Shown: piece after piece, positions 22,656 through 33,380 of the stretch
Layout: each line of letters begins with the position of its first letter
Numbering within the stretch: the stretch's first letter is position 1
NCBI GenBank assembly: GCA_034401135.1
Contig: JAWZSP010000008.1
Coordinates: forward strand, 372,001-436,000
Reading direction: 5' to 3'
Source: Volutella citrinella
Taxonomy: Eukaryota > Ascomycota > Sordariomycetes > Hypocreales > Nectriaceae
Length of the DNA stretch: 64,000 nt
Notes under the pieces: model-generated
Told to the model about the DNA's origin: nothing
Seen by the model: the letters and a program-made list of their open reading frames with translations, nothing else
Database searches by the model: none
Translations under genes and position numbers: made by a program

Positions 22656-24112
22656 CCTGGCTGAATGGTCTAGGGTCTTGCGGCCTAGTGAAGGAAATCC
22701 AGGTTCTGATGGTGTCAAAGCCGGTTCTTTGAGCTACCTGAGGCACTGAGTAGTGTAAGTTTAAGTCTACCGACAGTGGCTACGGGGACTAGGGATGCAA
22801 CGGTTTATAAGGTGGGCTATCTTCGGATATAAGCCATGCATCTAGGCTGACGTGAATTGAGGGGAAGCGTTAGTGCTGGCGCCCTCCAAGGATTGATACC
22901 GACAGACGCTATGTTGATAGGCCCTTGATAGGTGGACGCAGGCCCCCGCTGGCCAAATAACTTTCCACTTTTGGCAGGAAAATGCGATATCATTATCACC
23001 AGTCGTCTTATCAGAAGCAACAACTTCGGCCGTGGTGTTGAGCGACACTCGGAATGGGGTATATGGGGGTCGACTCGCGGACGCGTTGCAATTCCGCCAG
23101 TGCATCCCCAGTGGCGGATTACTTACATGGCACTTTTTGGCCTTGATCAGGGCCTCTCCGCATATATTCCAGGTTGGCTATAAAAAATTAGTCTTGTGCA
23201 CAATCAAGCTTCTCGGCGAGTTCGGGGCGAGGTGAGGGAGCTCCGACTGGCCTTTTTGCCGAAGCCGGGATCCGCCAAGTGTGTGGCTAAAGATAGCATG
23301 ATTTTTTCATCAGCCACCTCATAGGACTGCTCGCATCATTCCGCCACTGGGAGAGTGGGCAAACCACCAGGTGGCCGTCTGGAGCTCGACGCTGTTTGCA
23401 GGGATAGCAACCAAGAATCACAACCCAACGATCAGCCCTTTAACATTGCTCAGTAAATTCGACCGTGTGCAGAACACGCCAAAGTTTCACTTTTCAACAT
23501 TGCACCGCCATGCTTGGATATACGTCGGGACCAATGACGCAACCCATCATGCGCTTGGCGTGGCATGACTGACTTTGGTCTAATGTTGGTGGACAAGGAT
23601 CGTCCACATATTCCCGTCTACTCCAAATTCCTAATTCCTGGTCCAAGATATTAATAGCATCGAGGACCACGCGCGACGCCAAGACAGACACCAGGCGGGA
23701 TGGTGACGTCGCTGGGAACCGGGCTCGCGCCGATTGTGGCTGATGGCTCAGTTACAACCAATCCAACAACACCATCCCGCACGGCTGAAGGGCTTTTTTA
23801 TGAGGCAAGCACTTCGGCCTTGTCCGTCAGGGGCTCTGAGTCCGTGTTGTTTACCCGTAATACCGTCGGCGGAATTTGGCGGGATTTCTCGGATTTTCTG
23901 CGCCCAGTGCTGGCACCAACCAAAGTGGATGATGCCGTCGACACGGCACAAGCCACCTCGTATCCTGCCTTCATCCGGCCCTTGCGGCGGCCTTGCCATG
24001 CCCTAGGTTTGAGTTAGAGTCGTCAGTGAAAAGGGTGGACCTCTCAAAAACACGGCAGGAGAACGAGAAAAAACGGAAGCCATCGTGCAGCCAAAACTTC
24101 AGCAACACGAGG
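22656..24112. other. Intergenic between divergent genes
   Basis: 1.46 kb holding the DAO-oxidase promoter and, on the other side, the promoter of the tail-anchored gene. A gctataaaaa box occurs near 23167 with no recognisable gene close behind it. No AAGATACGC core is present; ggctatcttcgg near 22814 is only a weak resemblance. Confidence 0.5.
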
Positions 24113-24717
24113 ATGCGACCCATCAGTGGATATCATCGCCTCGATGAACCAACTTCCCTCACTGCATTCTTAGAGTCAGTAAAAGATGACGGTCGGACGT
24201 CACCTCCAAGTCCCCGCTCAGAGGCTTCGGCAGCGACCATCACGCCAAACCCAGAGGAGTGCTTTGAGCTACGAAATCTCGTCTACTCGCCTTCAATATA
24301 CCCCGATACGGAGTCCGGTTCGTCTTGCACGGTAATCTACAGCAGCGCGCATGCAGCAGCTAACAATACCCAGGAGCAAAACAAGGGCAAGCCGATGGTA
24401 TTCCCATCAGCCCACCGCCATACTCTGGAGGTACGCCTCCGGCGCTGCTCGCTATTGAGACGGCGCACCAAGCTGCTCTGACCCGGCCATCTATCCGGGA
24501 AATAACAATCAGCCCGGCTCCCCAGTCGCCGACGTTTGAACACGTCATGGACCGGCTTGGGCTGGAAGACAGGCTTGATACTGTGGAGCGGGGAGGTGAG
24601 GCAGCCCGGGAGGTTGGCAAGCACCATGTTTCAAAGTATACGGGCATTTTAACTTGTTTGTTCTTAATCATGGTGGCATGTTTGGTCGGATTGGGGTTTC
24701 TCATCGCAAAACAGTAG
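24113..24717 (+). CDS. Small tail-anchored membrane protein of unknown function
   Basis: Two exons, 24113-24317 and 24374-24717, encode 182 aa. The 56-nt intron has a GTTCGT donor, a CTAAC branch site and a CCCAG acceptor. Without it the frame is broken. The N-terminal part is Pro/Ser-rich and polar (GIPISPPPYSGGTPPALLA). A predicted amphipathic stretch with DRLGLEDRLDTVERGGE precedes one C-terminal hydrophobic helix of about 22 residues (ILTCLFLIMVACLVGLGFLI) ending AKQ. This is the layout of a tail-anchored protein with a cytosolic N-terminus. I do not recognise a family. The splice model restores a continuous frame, but the start could be further upstream. Confidence 0.55.
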
Positions 24718-26061
24718 ACTATCATCATTTGGTGATGGGTAATTCATCTTGTTATAATAGAATAATGGTTGGCGTTCAAGTGCCTGGTCATCTTAAGCAC
24801 AGCCGTTTTAATTTGTCTTAATATCCAATCTTTGGTCTTTGTCCTTTTGGTACCGAAAGGAAGAAGGAAAGCGGGCCATCGCCTTTGTGAGCTTCCCTGT
24901 TGATGTTTGAGGGACGATCATTCCGTTGACTGTTCTTGTTGCGAAAGCCATGGGCGCATTGATGAGCTTTATTCACTAACGTATAGGAACTATCAATATC
25001 ATGGCCTTTGTTCATACTCGTTCGTCAATGGTGACGTGTTAAAGTTTACGATCAAAATTACATACAACCATTCGAACTCGGACCCATCAGAATTCCAACA
25101 GGGCCAGACGCAGGGCGACCAGCAGCCGTGACTGTGCAATGTAGTCAAAGACTCATTTTTTTCCTATTTGAGCTGAGCTTCGTGAAAAATCCGGGAAGGC
25201 TGATGCACGGTCTTCCATACTGTTCCCTTCTTCTGAAGCCTTATGACGATGCAGTCGAGTTGAACGAACGAGATGCTCACAATTGATTTCATATTTTCAG
25301 CAATCCAATACTCCCTCCAACCTTTCATAGCCATCTCTGGGCTTCTCATATGCATCTACGTCATTGCTTCGGACGTCTCTATGCCTATCACAACTCACAA
25401 GGTACAACAGGATGTTCCATCCAAAATGATTCAACGACTGGCACCGCACAGCCAGGGCGTTGAGAGACCAAGAAAGAGGTAGCGGCACATAGCAATGCCA
25501 ACTATCGTGGAACTAGACCTCGTGGGCGGAAGGCTAACGAACAAAAGAAAATCGTTAGCGGCTTCTGACTTGTCGCCGTAGACTACGGGTTAAGCTTAAG
25601 ACGCCTTGGACCCCACCAGAGTCTCGGCTTGGCCGCTTCACGCGAACCCACAAGTTGCAGGCTATTGGGCCCCAAAACAGTGACTTATCGGGGGTTCATT
25701 GCCAAAAGTCCAGCGCCAGGCAGCTGCGATGGGGTTTTTAAGATTATCGCTGAAAATCATGGGCTGTCATCTGAACTATTGGCACTAGTCGGCTGTCCAA
25801 AGATCAGCCCTAGCCCCTGACCCTACCCAAAATACCCGAGTGGCTGCATTAGCTTGGTGATCATTGTGTCGGCAAAGCAAATAGGCCGCTGGTCAAGGAC
25901 GAATTTGTCACGCCAAGACGGGATATTCTTGAATATTGAGTCTGGACCACGCAAGCTGACGGGGCCACGGAGTTGCAATAAATGACTTTAGCCAGCCGGC
26001 ATCCCCCATTTCCAACTTGGCTCCTTGCTCTTCATCATCTTGTCACTCGTTTCTTGTCACG
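24718..26061. other. Intergenic
   Basis: 1.34 kb without a convincing gene. A 69-codon frame at 25273-25482 with one hydrophobic stretch is noted under rejected items. The last 200 bases are the promoter of the mucin-like gene. Confidence 0.5.
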
Positions 26062-27563
26062 ATGGGATTTCTACGGGCGGCGGCATTGGGTGCGCTAGTG
26101 GCCTTGGCCATTCCGGGCATCGAAGCAGGACCATGCAAGCCTTCTACCAAGCCTGCAACGGCTTCTTCTATGTCCATGAAGAGCTCCGAGGCGACCGACG
26201 TTCTTTCTGGCTCCAGCACCATCGTCTCATACTCTGAAACGCTGGCAACATTTACATCAGTTGTTCCGTCCTCGAGCCAGACGGAGACCACGGCCTCTTC
26301 CGAGGAGACCAGCTTGTCGACCACTGCCGACAGCTCTACTGCCGCTACGGAGACTACGACCGCCACTGAGGCTCAGTCTGAGAGTACAATCGCTACTACC
26401 GAGGACAGCACCACTTTCGAGAGCACAACAACGGCCGCTGCAACTGAAACCGAGGCGACCACTGGCACCACAGAAACTGAAAGCACTACTGCTTCAGAGA
26501 CTGAGGGTACTACCGCTGCTTCGGAGACCACTACCGCTGCTCCCAAGACTACGGCTACCTCTGAGACGGAGACCGGTACCACTGAAACCGAAGACATCAC
26601 GACTGCTACCGAGACCGGCACCAGCACTGAATCCGAAGACCTCACCACTACGACCGAGACCGAGGGCACCACTACCGCGACCGAGACCGATGCAACTACT
26701 ACTGCGTTTGAGAGCACCACCGAAACAATGGAAAGCACGACAACTACCGATGCCGACACAACCGCAACAGAGACAGCAGCCCCTTCTTGCGTCGTCGGAA
26801 CTACAAACCTGGTCAGCAACGGCAACTTTGACACAGATTTGAGCGATTGGACTACTTTCGGTAGCGTCAACCACGTCGACTCATACGTGTAAGTAGAGCC
26901 AGCTCTCCAATCACGAGAATAACACACAAAACTGACCCTGGCTGTAGCAAGTTCGTGCCGAGCATGATGGGCCCCAACGCCCAGATGAGGCAAACACTCG
27001 GTGGCGTGCAGGCGGGCACTACGTATGAGTTGTCGTTTAGCAAGTCGCGCGACAGGGACTGGACTGCCAGCTCTCCCAGCTGCTACTTTGACTTCAACTT
27101 TGGGTCTGGAAACGCGGCGTCAACCATAGGCTCCATTCAAACGGGCAAGGGCACCGCTTCGCAGTGGACCGAGGAGAAGTTCCATTTTACACCCTTGGTG
27201 GGCTACTCGATTCTCTACGTCTCGTACAGGTGCTTCGGTGAATCCGGCAAGATTGACACCATCTCTGTCAAGCCCTCGTGTCCGTGTGCCCAAAAGTCGC
27301 CCAAACCCGAGCTCAAGACTTGCGGTGAGCGCGGCACCATCGACAGGCCCGAACGCTTCGAGACATCTGAAGTGCCGGATGCCAAGTCGTGCGCCTTCCG
27401 GTGCGCCACCAAGGCAGGGTGCAAGGCGTTCTCCTGGGACGAAGACGGGAGGACCTGCAGGGTGGTTACAGACACTCTCGCCGGTGTCCTCTTTACTGCA
27501 AACCCCAACGGCGTCCCGTACTGGGAGTATGACTGTTTCGATTGCCCGTCGCACGATGAATAG
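26062..27563 (+). CDS. Secreted mucin-like protein with lectin-like and PAN-like domains
   Basis: Two exons, 26062-26888 and 26948-27563, encode 480 aa. A signal peptide (MGFLRAAALGALVALAIPG) is followed by about 210 residues of Thr/Ser/Glu/Ala-rich sequence that should be heavily O-glycosylated. Next comes a galactose-binding/CBM-like beta domain beginning NLVSNGNFDTDLSDWTTFG and ending GKIDTISVKPSC. The last ~85 residues resemble a PAN/apple module, with paired cysteines in SCAFRCATKAGCKAFSWD and GRTCRVV. No GPI signal is seen, so it is probably released or held in the wall by its glycans. It could bind wall carbohydrate (inference). A single-copy Ser/Thr repeat region of this sort evolves fast. 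Confidence 0.85.
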
Positions 27564-28004
27564 TTGGCTTCAGCAAGGATGCACATTTTCTCGCTCCCGT
27601 CGGGGGGTCTGAAGGTAATATGTGTTGCTTCGTCGTGTTAATATTCTTCTAACTTAGATGTATCTATATTATCAATCTGGGGTTACAATTGACGCTCGAC
27701 TAGATGGACCTGTCTTTGCTTGAGAGAGCACATTACTCGTATCCTACACAATGCAAGCCGACAAAATAGTTCATCGTCGACTTGTAACTCCTGCATCGGC
27801 TTCCTCGGTAATGTGTGCCCAGTCAAGAACCAGCAGCCAGACGTATTAGCCTATGCGGGGTGTCTCACTCAAACCTCGGCAAGAAAAGATACCCCTCTGG
27901 GCTTGGGCACCATCTATCGCAATCATTCTTCTGAGCCTGCCGGACGTGACGCCCTTGATGAGATAATTCTTCCTAAACCACTGCCCCGCCAAACAACACT
28001 AGAC
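27564..28004. other. Intergenic before the MmgE/PrpD gene
   Basis: The frame of the downstream gene stays open upstream to about 27720 without a good ATG, so an unrecognised N-terminal exon or a mitochondrial presequence cannot be excluded. Confidence 0.4.
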
Positions 28005-29393
28005 ATGGCGGCCGTCGACGCGCAAGATGTTGGCACAACGAGGCTCTTTGCCGAGTTTGTCGCCAGTGCCCATGTGGGATACCTGACACCGCAGGTCAAG
28101 CGCCACCTCAAAGAATACCTTCTCGACTACGTAGGCGTGACAGTTACTGCCGCAAATGGCTGGGAATCAATCGACGAGATCGTCCAGGGCATCCAGTCGC
28201 TCGGCGCCCGCTCCGGCGGCAGCACCGTCGTCCTCAACGGCCAGGACTACCTCCCGCAGTTCGCCGGGCTCCTCAATGCGACGTTTGGCCACGCCATGGA
28301 CTTTGACGACACCTATGCCGCCGGAACGCTTCATGCCGGAGTCTGCGCCATCTCGGCGAGTCTCGCGCAGGCGGAGCGGACGGACGGGCCCGACGTCAGC
28401 GAGCGCTTCTTGCTCGCGGCAGCAGTCGGCTACGAGGTCATCTGCCGCATCGGAAAGGAGCTCGGAAACGACGCCTACGTGCGAGGCTTCCACAACACGG
28501 CCACTGCGGGCATCTTTGGCGCCGTGGCCAGCATCGCCGTCCTGAAGAAGCTGCCCGCGCCCAAGGTCGAGCACGCATTCGGCCTCGCCCTCTCCAAGGC
28601 GGCCGGCTCGATGCAGTACCTCGAGAACGGAAGCTGGAACAAGAGATTACACCCGGGCTTCGCCGTCCACGACGCCTTTGTGGCCGTTGCGCTCGCCGAG
28701 GCTGGTGTGGTTGGGGCGGCCAAGAGCATAGAGGGCAAACTTGGGCTGCTGCACGCCTACACCCCCCGTACGCAGCACGACTGGGCCAACCTCAGCGCCG
28801 ACCTAGGGTCTCGGTGGGACTTCCTGGAGACGGCCCTGAAGCCGTTCCCCGCGTGTCGGATGACGCACGGCTTGATCGAGCAGGCCGCCAAGATCAGCGC
28901 AGTGTCCAAGGACCGTGTCGTGGACAAGATGGTCGTGTCCCTGAGCCCGGAGAACCACATGGTTGTCGGCACGCCTTCAGTCAACAAGATACACCCCAAC
29001 AACCTGGTGGACGCGCAGTTCTCTGCCTACTTCCAGCTGGCCCATGCGTGGCTGTACGGCTCCAGCTCTGGCGTTGGCTTCCGCCTCAAGCTTGACGATC
29101 CGGCTATCCATGCGCTTACGGACAAGATTGAGTGTGTCACCGACACATCTGTCAAGGCCATGGGGAGCAAGCTCGCTATCCATTTTGTCGATGGTGAGGT
29201 GACGGCGCTTGACATTGCGTTTCCGCTGGGTGAGCCAGAGCATCCATTTGAACGAGAGCAAGTTGAGGAAAAGTTCTATAGTCTGGTGTCACCCGTGCTT
29301 GGGCGAGAAAAGAGCGACAAGGTTAAGCAGATGATTGATGACTTGGAGAATTGCTCGATTAGGGAGTTTCTGACCCTTCTTGCTCAGGCCTAG
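28005..29393 (+). CDS. MmgE/PrpD family enzyme (cis-aconitate decarboxylase/2-methylcitrate dehydratase-like)
   Basis: A single exon of 462 aa from ATG 28005. MmgE/PrpD hallmarks include the N-terminal helical start LLDYVGVTVTAANGWES, the active-site segment NATFGHAMDFDDTYAAGTLH and AAAVGYEVICRIG. AFGLALSKAAGSMQYLENGSW and FPACRMTHGLIEQA also fit. The family covers 2-methylcitrate dehydratases and cis-aconitate decarboxylases; length and motifs do not separate these. In fungi, members often act on small di- or tricarboxylic acids. The neighbours (secreted mucin-like protein, pectate lyase) give no pathway. No MttA/MfsA-type itaconate transporters are adjacent, so an itaconate cluster is not supported. 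Confidence 0.9.
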   Translation: MAAVDAQDVGTTRLFAEFVASAHVGYLTPQVKRHLKEYLLDYVGVTVTAANGWESIDEIVQGIQSLGARSGGSTVVLNGQDYLPQFAGLLNATFGHAMDFDDTYAAGTLHAGVCAISASLAQAERTDGPDVSERFLLAAAVGYEVICRIGKELGNDAYVRGFHNTATAGIFGAVASIAVLKKLPAPKVEHAFGLALSKAAGSMQYLENGSWNKRLHPGFAVHDAFVAVALAEAGVVGAAKSIEGKLGLLHAYTPRTQHDWANLSADLGSRWDFLETALKPFPACRMTHGLIEQAAKISAVSKDRVVDKMVVSLSPENHMVVGTPSVNKIHPNNLVDAQFSAYFQLAHAWLYGSSSGVGFRLKLDDPAIHALTDKIECVTDTSVKAMGSKLAIHFVDGEVTALDIAFPLGEPEHPFEREQVEEKFYSLVSPVLGREKSDKVKQMIDDLENCSIREFLTLLAQA

Positions 29394-30667
29394 GTACATG
29401 TAGATAGAAGAACATTTCCTGACCTGACTACCACCACGTTACCCTAGATGCATCATAAGACGGATGCATGGAATTTCCGGTCTATTAGAGCATCCCTATT
29501 ATTACCCCCAGGTCCCAGCCCACCAAAATACATGTCACTTACGTCAAGCTCATGCCAGACCCAATGAAGCGCTCTCATGCCGTCACTCTTTACCAGAAAC
29601 AACCCACGTAATCCACAACCGTTGTGGGTTGCAATATCCCACCAATGGAACCGCGACAGCTTGTCACTGTGGGGTTCCAAGACGGAGAAAGGCTGTTCAA
29701 CTGAAACGGACAGCTGCTATCCCCACCAATCCGGTTGCTCCAATGACAGGGTCTGTTTCAAGTTGGCTTACGTCTCCCATGCCGGCCAGGGTTGGGGATC
29801 GTGAACAAGTGAGGCGCACTGCAGCTTTGGACGGGATTACAGTGCTTCAGGAGGATTATCTTCTCCACGGGGGAGTGGTAATGTCGAATTGTCTTTGGGA
29901 CGGATGAACTGATGGCTGGTGACCTTTCTTAGGGAGGTCTTGGCAGTCTGTCACCGACCCATCTGTCATAATTGTGCCCACCTCCGAGCCACCAGAGCTT
30001 GTTTCAGGAGAGCTCTTGGCTTTCTACCGAAGTGCGCAACCCGATGTGGGCGACCGGATCGCCTGCTATCCGAAGCCGCGAGCCACATTGTGAAGTGGCC
30101 TCGAAATGCGAAAGTTCACGCCTTGGACCTGTGCCGCAGAGCTGCTCTGGTCCCAACATTACCTATAGAGATCCCCCAAAGTTCTGAGAGAGCCGTAGAC
30201 TATCCGCTATTTCCAATGAGAATACCACGAAAAGGGCGAACAGTTACTTAGCAGTGACATGCCATGTGGAGATGTCGCCACAAGCCGAAGTGATGGATCC
30301 GCGAAGGGGCTCCTGATCCCTGTCGAGCCCAGCATCCCTCTCCACCGTGCCATGGTTTTCGGCCGGAGTCTACCTGCATTGGCTGCGGACAATAAGCTTA
30401 GTCCTGACCCTGGTAGACACGACGGTCCTGCAGATGTTGGAACAAATTGCGCCAAGACCGATCGTCGTCCAACACGCAGAGTCGTTCGAATACAAATAGC
30501 GTGGGACAACGACTGATGAAAATGGGATTCTTCTTCAGCATCATCAGTGACCTGGAGTCCTAGTTCGCATCCGTTCTTGCATTTTCATCTTTACTCTTCC
30601 AAGAATTCGCTTTGGCCGAATCATTTCTTTGAAACCATCTCCGAGCTTCAACTGCCCAACATCGACA
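29394..30667. other. Intergenic
   Basis: 1.27 kb without a supportable gene. The distal end is the pectate lyase promoter. Open frames here are short and lack family features. Confidence 0.5.
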
Positions 30668-31477
30668 ATGCACTCTGCTAGCCTCATCTCTCTGCTTGCC
30701 GCTGCTCCGGCTGCCATGGCTTGCCTTGGCTACGACGGCGGACTGCCCAAGCACACCGGCGAGAAGACGCTCAGCGCTCCCCAGACCATCAAGGCTGGCG
30801 AGGTCTTCGACGCTGGCTGGGTCAAGTACGACCGAGGAGTCGCCTGCAGTGGCCAGTCCGAAGGAGGTGCGTGAACCTCATGGTCCTCGCCGCAGATGTC
30901 AAGCTGATTATTCCATAGGCCAGGCTGATACCGTCTTCGTCCTCGAGGATGGCGCGACTCTGAAGAATGTCATCATTGGCGCCGACCAGAAGGAGGGCGT
31001 CTACTGTCTCGGATCCTGCACGCTTGAGTTTGTCTGGTTCGAGAACGTCTGCGAGGACGCCATCTCCATCAAGGGCGACGGCACGGCCAACATCATCGGC
31101 GGCGGTGCGTTCGGCGCCGACGACAAGGTCATCCAGCACAACGGCTGCGGCCACGTCAACATCATCAACTTCTACGCCAACGACTACGGCAAGGTCTACC
31201 GCTCTTGCGGTAACTGCAAGGGCAACTGCGCTCGCTCCGTCCACGTGGAGGGCACCACTGCCGTCAATGGTGGCGAGCTCATTGGCATCAACCCCAACTT
31301 GGGCGACAAGGTATGTCTGAGCCGGATCCCGATGCGGTCTCTTCTTTTCGCGGTACTGATTTTTCTTCTCAGGCCACCTACAGCAACAACTGCTTCCCCA
31401 AGACCCAGTGCCAGGCGTACGAGGGCTGTGACAAGTCCAACGGCGACTGCGAGCCCAAGAAGAAGGGCACCTGCTAA
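30668..31477 (+). CDS. Secreted pectate lyase, polysaccharide lyase family 3
   Basis: Three exons, 30668-30866, 30919-31310 and 31373-31477, encode 231 aa. The signal peptide is [18 protein letters not shown]. The mature part carries PL3 features: [57 protein letters not shown] and [16 protein letters not shown], with cysteines in the expected spacing. The C-terminus has a Cys-rich tail ([20 protein letters not shown]) found in fungal PL3 enzymes. PL3 enzymes cleave de-esterified homogalacturonan by beta-elimination with calcium. It would act outside the cell on plant pectin. Length is normal for the family. Confidence 0.95.
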
Positions 31478-32305
31478 GCGCATCTCGATAGGCAGCCTAG
31501 ATACTATATGCATTATCGTAACTTTCATTATTACCCCCGCATCAGCAGCGGACAATGTGACTGTCAAGACGCCATCCACTCGGAAACATGTTTGCCGATA
31601 CTTGTAGGCGAGTCCCGAATAGCCAATTGTCTTTAGGGCCAGCAACGGAAAGGTCTCCGAATTGGGCAAGACCGGTCGGTTCTCCGTAGATGATGGTCTT
31701 CTCTTCATGGCCATGACATTGAAACGCGACGGCCCGAGAGTCGGCAAATGGCCATGGACGGCCTATAGTGCATGAAACTTAGTGGACTGCTTCTCGAAAG
31801 GCCGCCATCGCACAGGGCAAAGTTCATGCTCCTTCTCCACTATTTTAGCTTGTGGGGTGGTAATTTAAAGCGTCTCTGGCCTATGGTGTCTCGCACGCTT
31901 TAATGAGGTCAATGCTGCCTCCTCTTCTTCCCCCGTCACTCTGCTCGCTTGGCGGGGGATGTTTGGTCGCATGAATCACTGAGAACCCGGTCTCGGGATG
32001 CGTGGTCTGACACGCGCACCGTGCGAGCAGCGATTCCCTGTTACGGACAACGTCTCCACAAAGAACGCGCCTGTGCGAGGATGATCACGACAAGAGCATG
32101 TAAGTAGCGGCATGAATTGAGGTTATTGCAGCCCATATAACGCGCGGATAACGCGATGCTGTAGGGATTCACCTGCGTCTTATTTTCCTTCTTCTGCGTC
32201 TGGTCTCCCACCCCCAACAGCCACATCGTCATCACCCAAGGATTGTCTTCTTTCGCTTTCAGCTTCACACTCTTTCCCTCGACTACTCAGCTTGAAACAC
32301 GAATA
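31478..32305. other. Intergenic
   Basis: 828 bases: 3' flank of the pectate lyase and 5' flank of the small charged gene. The strand opposite the pectate lyase has a frame (31196-31747) that I treat as a shadow. Confidence 0.5.
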
Positions 32306-32788
32306 ATGGCTCCCTTCCTCGGTCGTAAAAAGATCTCCAAGAAGGGCAAGGAGAAGGAAGAAGGCGACGACGGCGAGAAGTCACTGCCCCCCGACGAGAA
32401 GCCCCCCAACCCTCTCCGCCGCCCCGGAACCTCTGGCACGGAGAACCTGCTCATCACGTCGCGCCGCGAGGCGAGCGAGCAGTTCCAAAAGGCGCAGCGG
32501 GCCGAAAAGGTGTACCGCGCCAAGAAGAATGGCGAGTGGGCGCACGAGCGCTTCGTCGAGACCAAGGGCCACTTCAAGGAGGCTTTTTCGCACCTCGGCA
32601 AGGGCTTCAAGGGACTATTTGTCGTCATCCGGTCTATCCCCTTCATCGTCAGCCACAGCCGCGAGAGGCGTCGCCGCGTGGCCGAGGATCGTCTGCGTCA
32701 GAAACAGCTGGACCAGATGAAGAAGATTGAGGAGGCCCTGGCCAAGAACCCGGTCGAGCCCGCCGACGGGGACAAGGCCAAGGAATGA
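32306..32788 (+). CDS. Small charged protein of unknown function
   Basis: A single exon of 160 aa. The composition is very rich in Lys, Arg and Glu. The start is MAPFLGRKKISKKGKEKEEG, then a Pro-rich segment, a helical region with REASEQFQKAQRAEKVYRAKK, an aromatic patch GKGFKGLFVVIRSIPFIV, and a basic coiled-coil-like tail (RERRRRVAEDRLRQKQ). No signal peptide or transmembrane helix is clear; the short hydrophobic patch is only about 12 residues. The reading frame, ATG context and end composition look genuine, but I do not recognise a family. It may be nuclear or membrane-peripheral (inference). Confidence 0.6.
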   Translation: MAPFLGRKKISKKGKEKEEGDDGEKSLPPDEKPPNPLRRPGTSGTENLLITSRREASEQFQKAQRAEKVYRAKKNGEWAHERFVETKGHFKEAFSHLGKGFKGLFVVIRSIPFIVSHSRERRRRVAEDRLRQKQLDQMKKIEEALAKNPVEPADGDKAKE

Positions 32789-33380
32789 GCGAGGATTCCT
32801 GCAACTTTCATCAGCGACGAGTCTTGATATTCATCTCAACTATGCAACATAATGAGCTTCGCTCTGTTTCATCTATCCGCAGCGACATTGGGCGTTCGGT
32901 GGACATGGCCAGCCGGCTGGCTCGGTCTCTTTGGCTCTACGCCGTATAACAACGCTCTCAGGAGCCTTGAAGTCACCAGCTGACATTTCTGTTTTATTTC
33001 CTTATCTTTCTTCTTCTAATACCTCTCATTTTCTTTGTCTGATGGTGTTTCGTGTATGGGCCTTGGAGCCAACCTTGATAAACGGTAGCATTATATTCAA
33101 CAAGCGACGACACGAACTTACGGCCTATGCTTGGGGACTGTAAGTAGACAACGTTGCTGGGGAGTAGATGAGCCACAGTTTAGTGTTTAAATACCAACAA
33201 TGATTGACGAATTCCTTGGGGAGATGCCATCAAACTTGACACCGCAAAAGCCAAGGCCTAGCGTCGAGGTCGTCAGGCCTCGAAAGTCGATGGAGCTCTC
33301 TGGATCAAGTGGTCATAGTCTACTGGCTTGAGACATGCTCTATCCTCTTTCATTTCTATTTTATGGAATGATATCGTCGG
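32789..33380. other. Intergenic between convergent genes
   Basis: 592 bases between the small charged gene and the GH3 gene end. No gene or repeat recognised. Confidence 0.5.

Noticed and set aside
25273..25482. 69-codon frame with one hydrophobic stretch
   Set aside because: Too short and unsupported; could be chance.
29464..29907. 147-codon frame downstream of the MmgE/PrpD gene
   Set aside because: Composition is not protein-like and no domain is visible.
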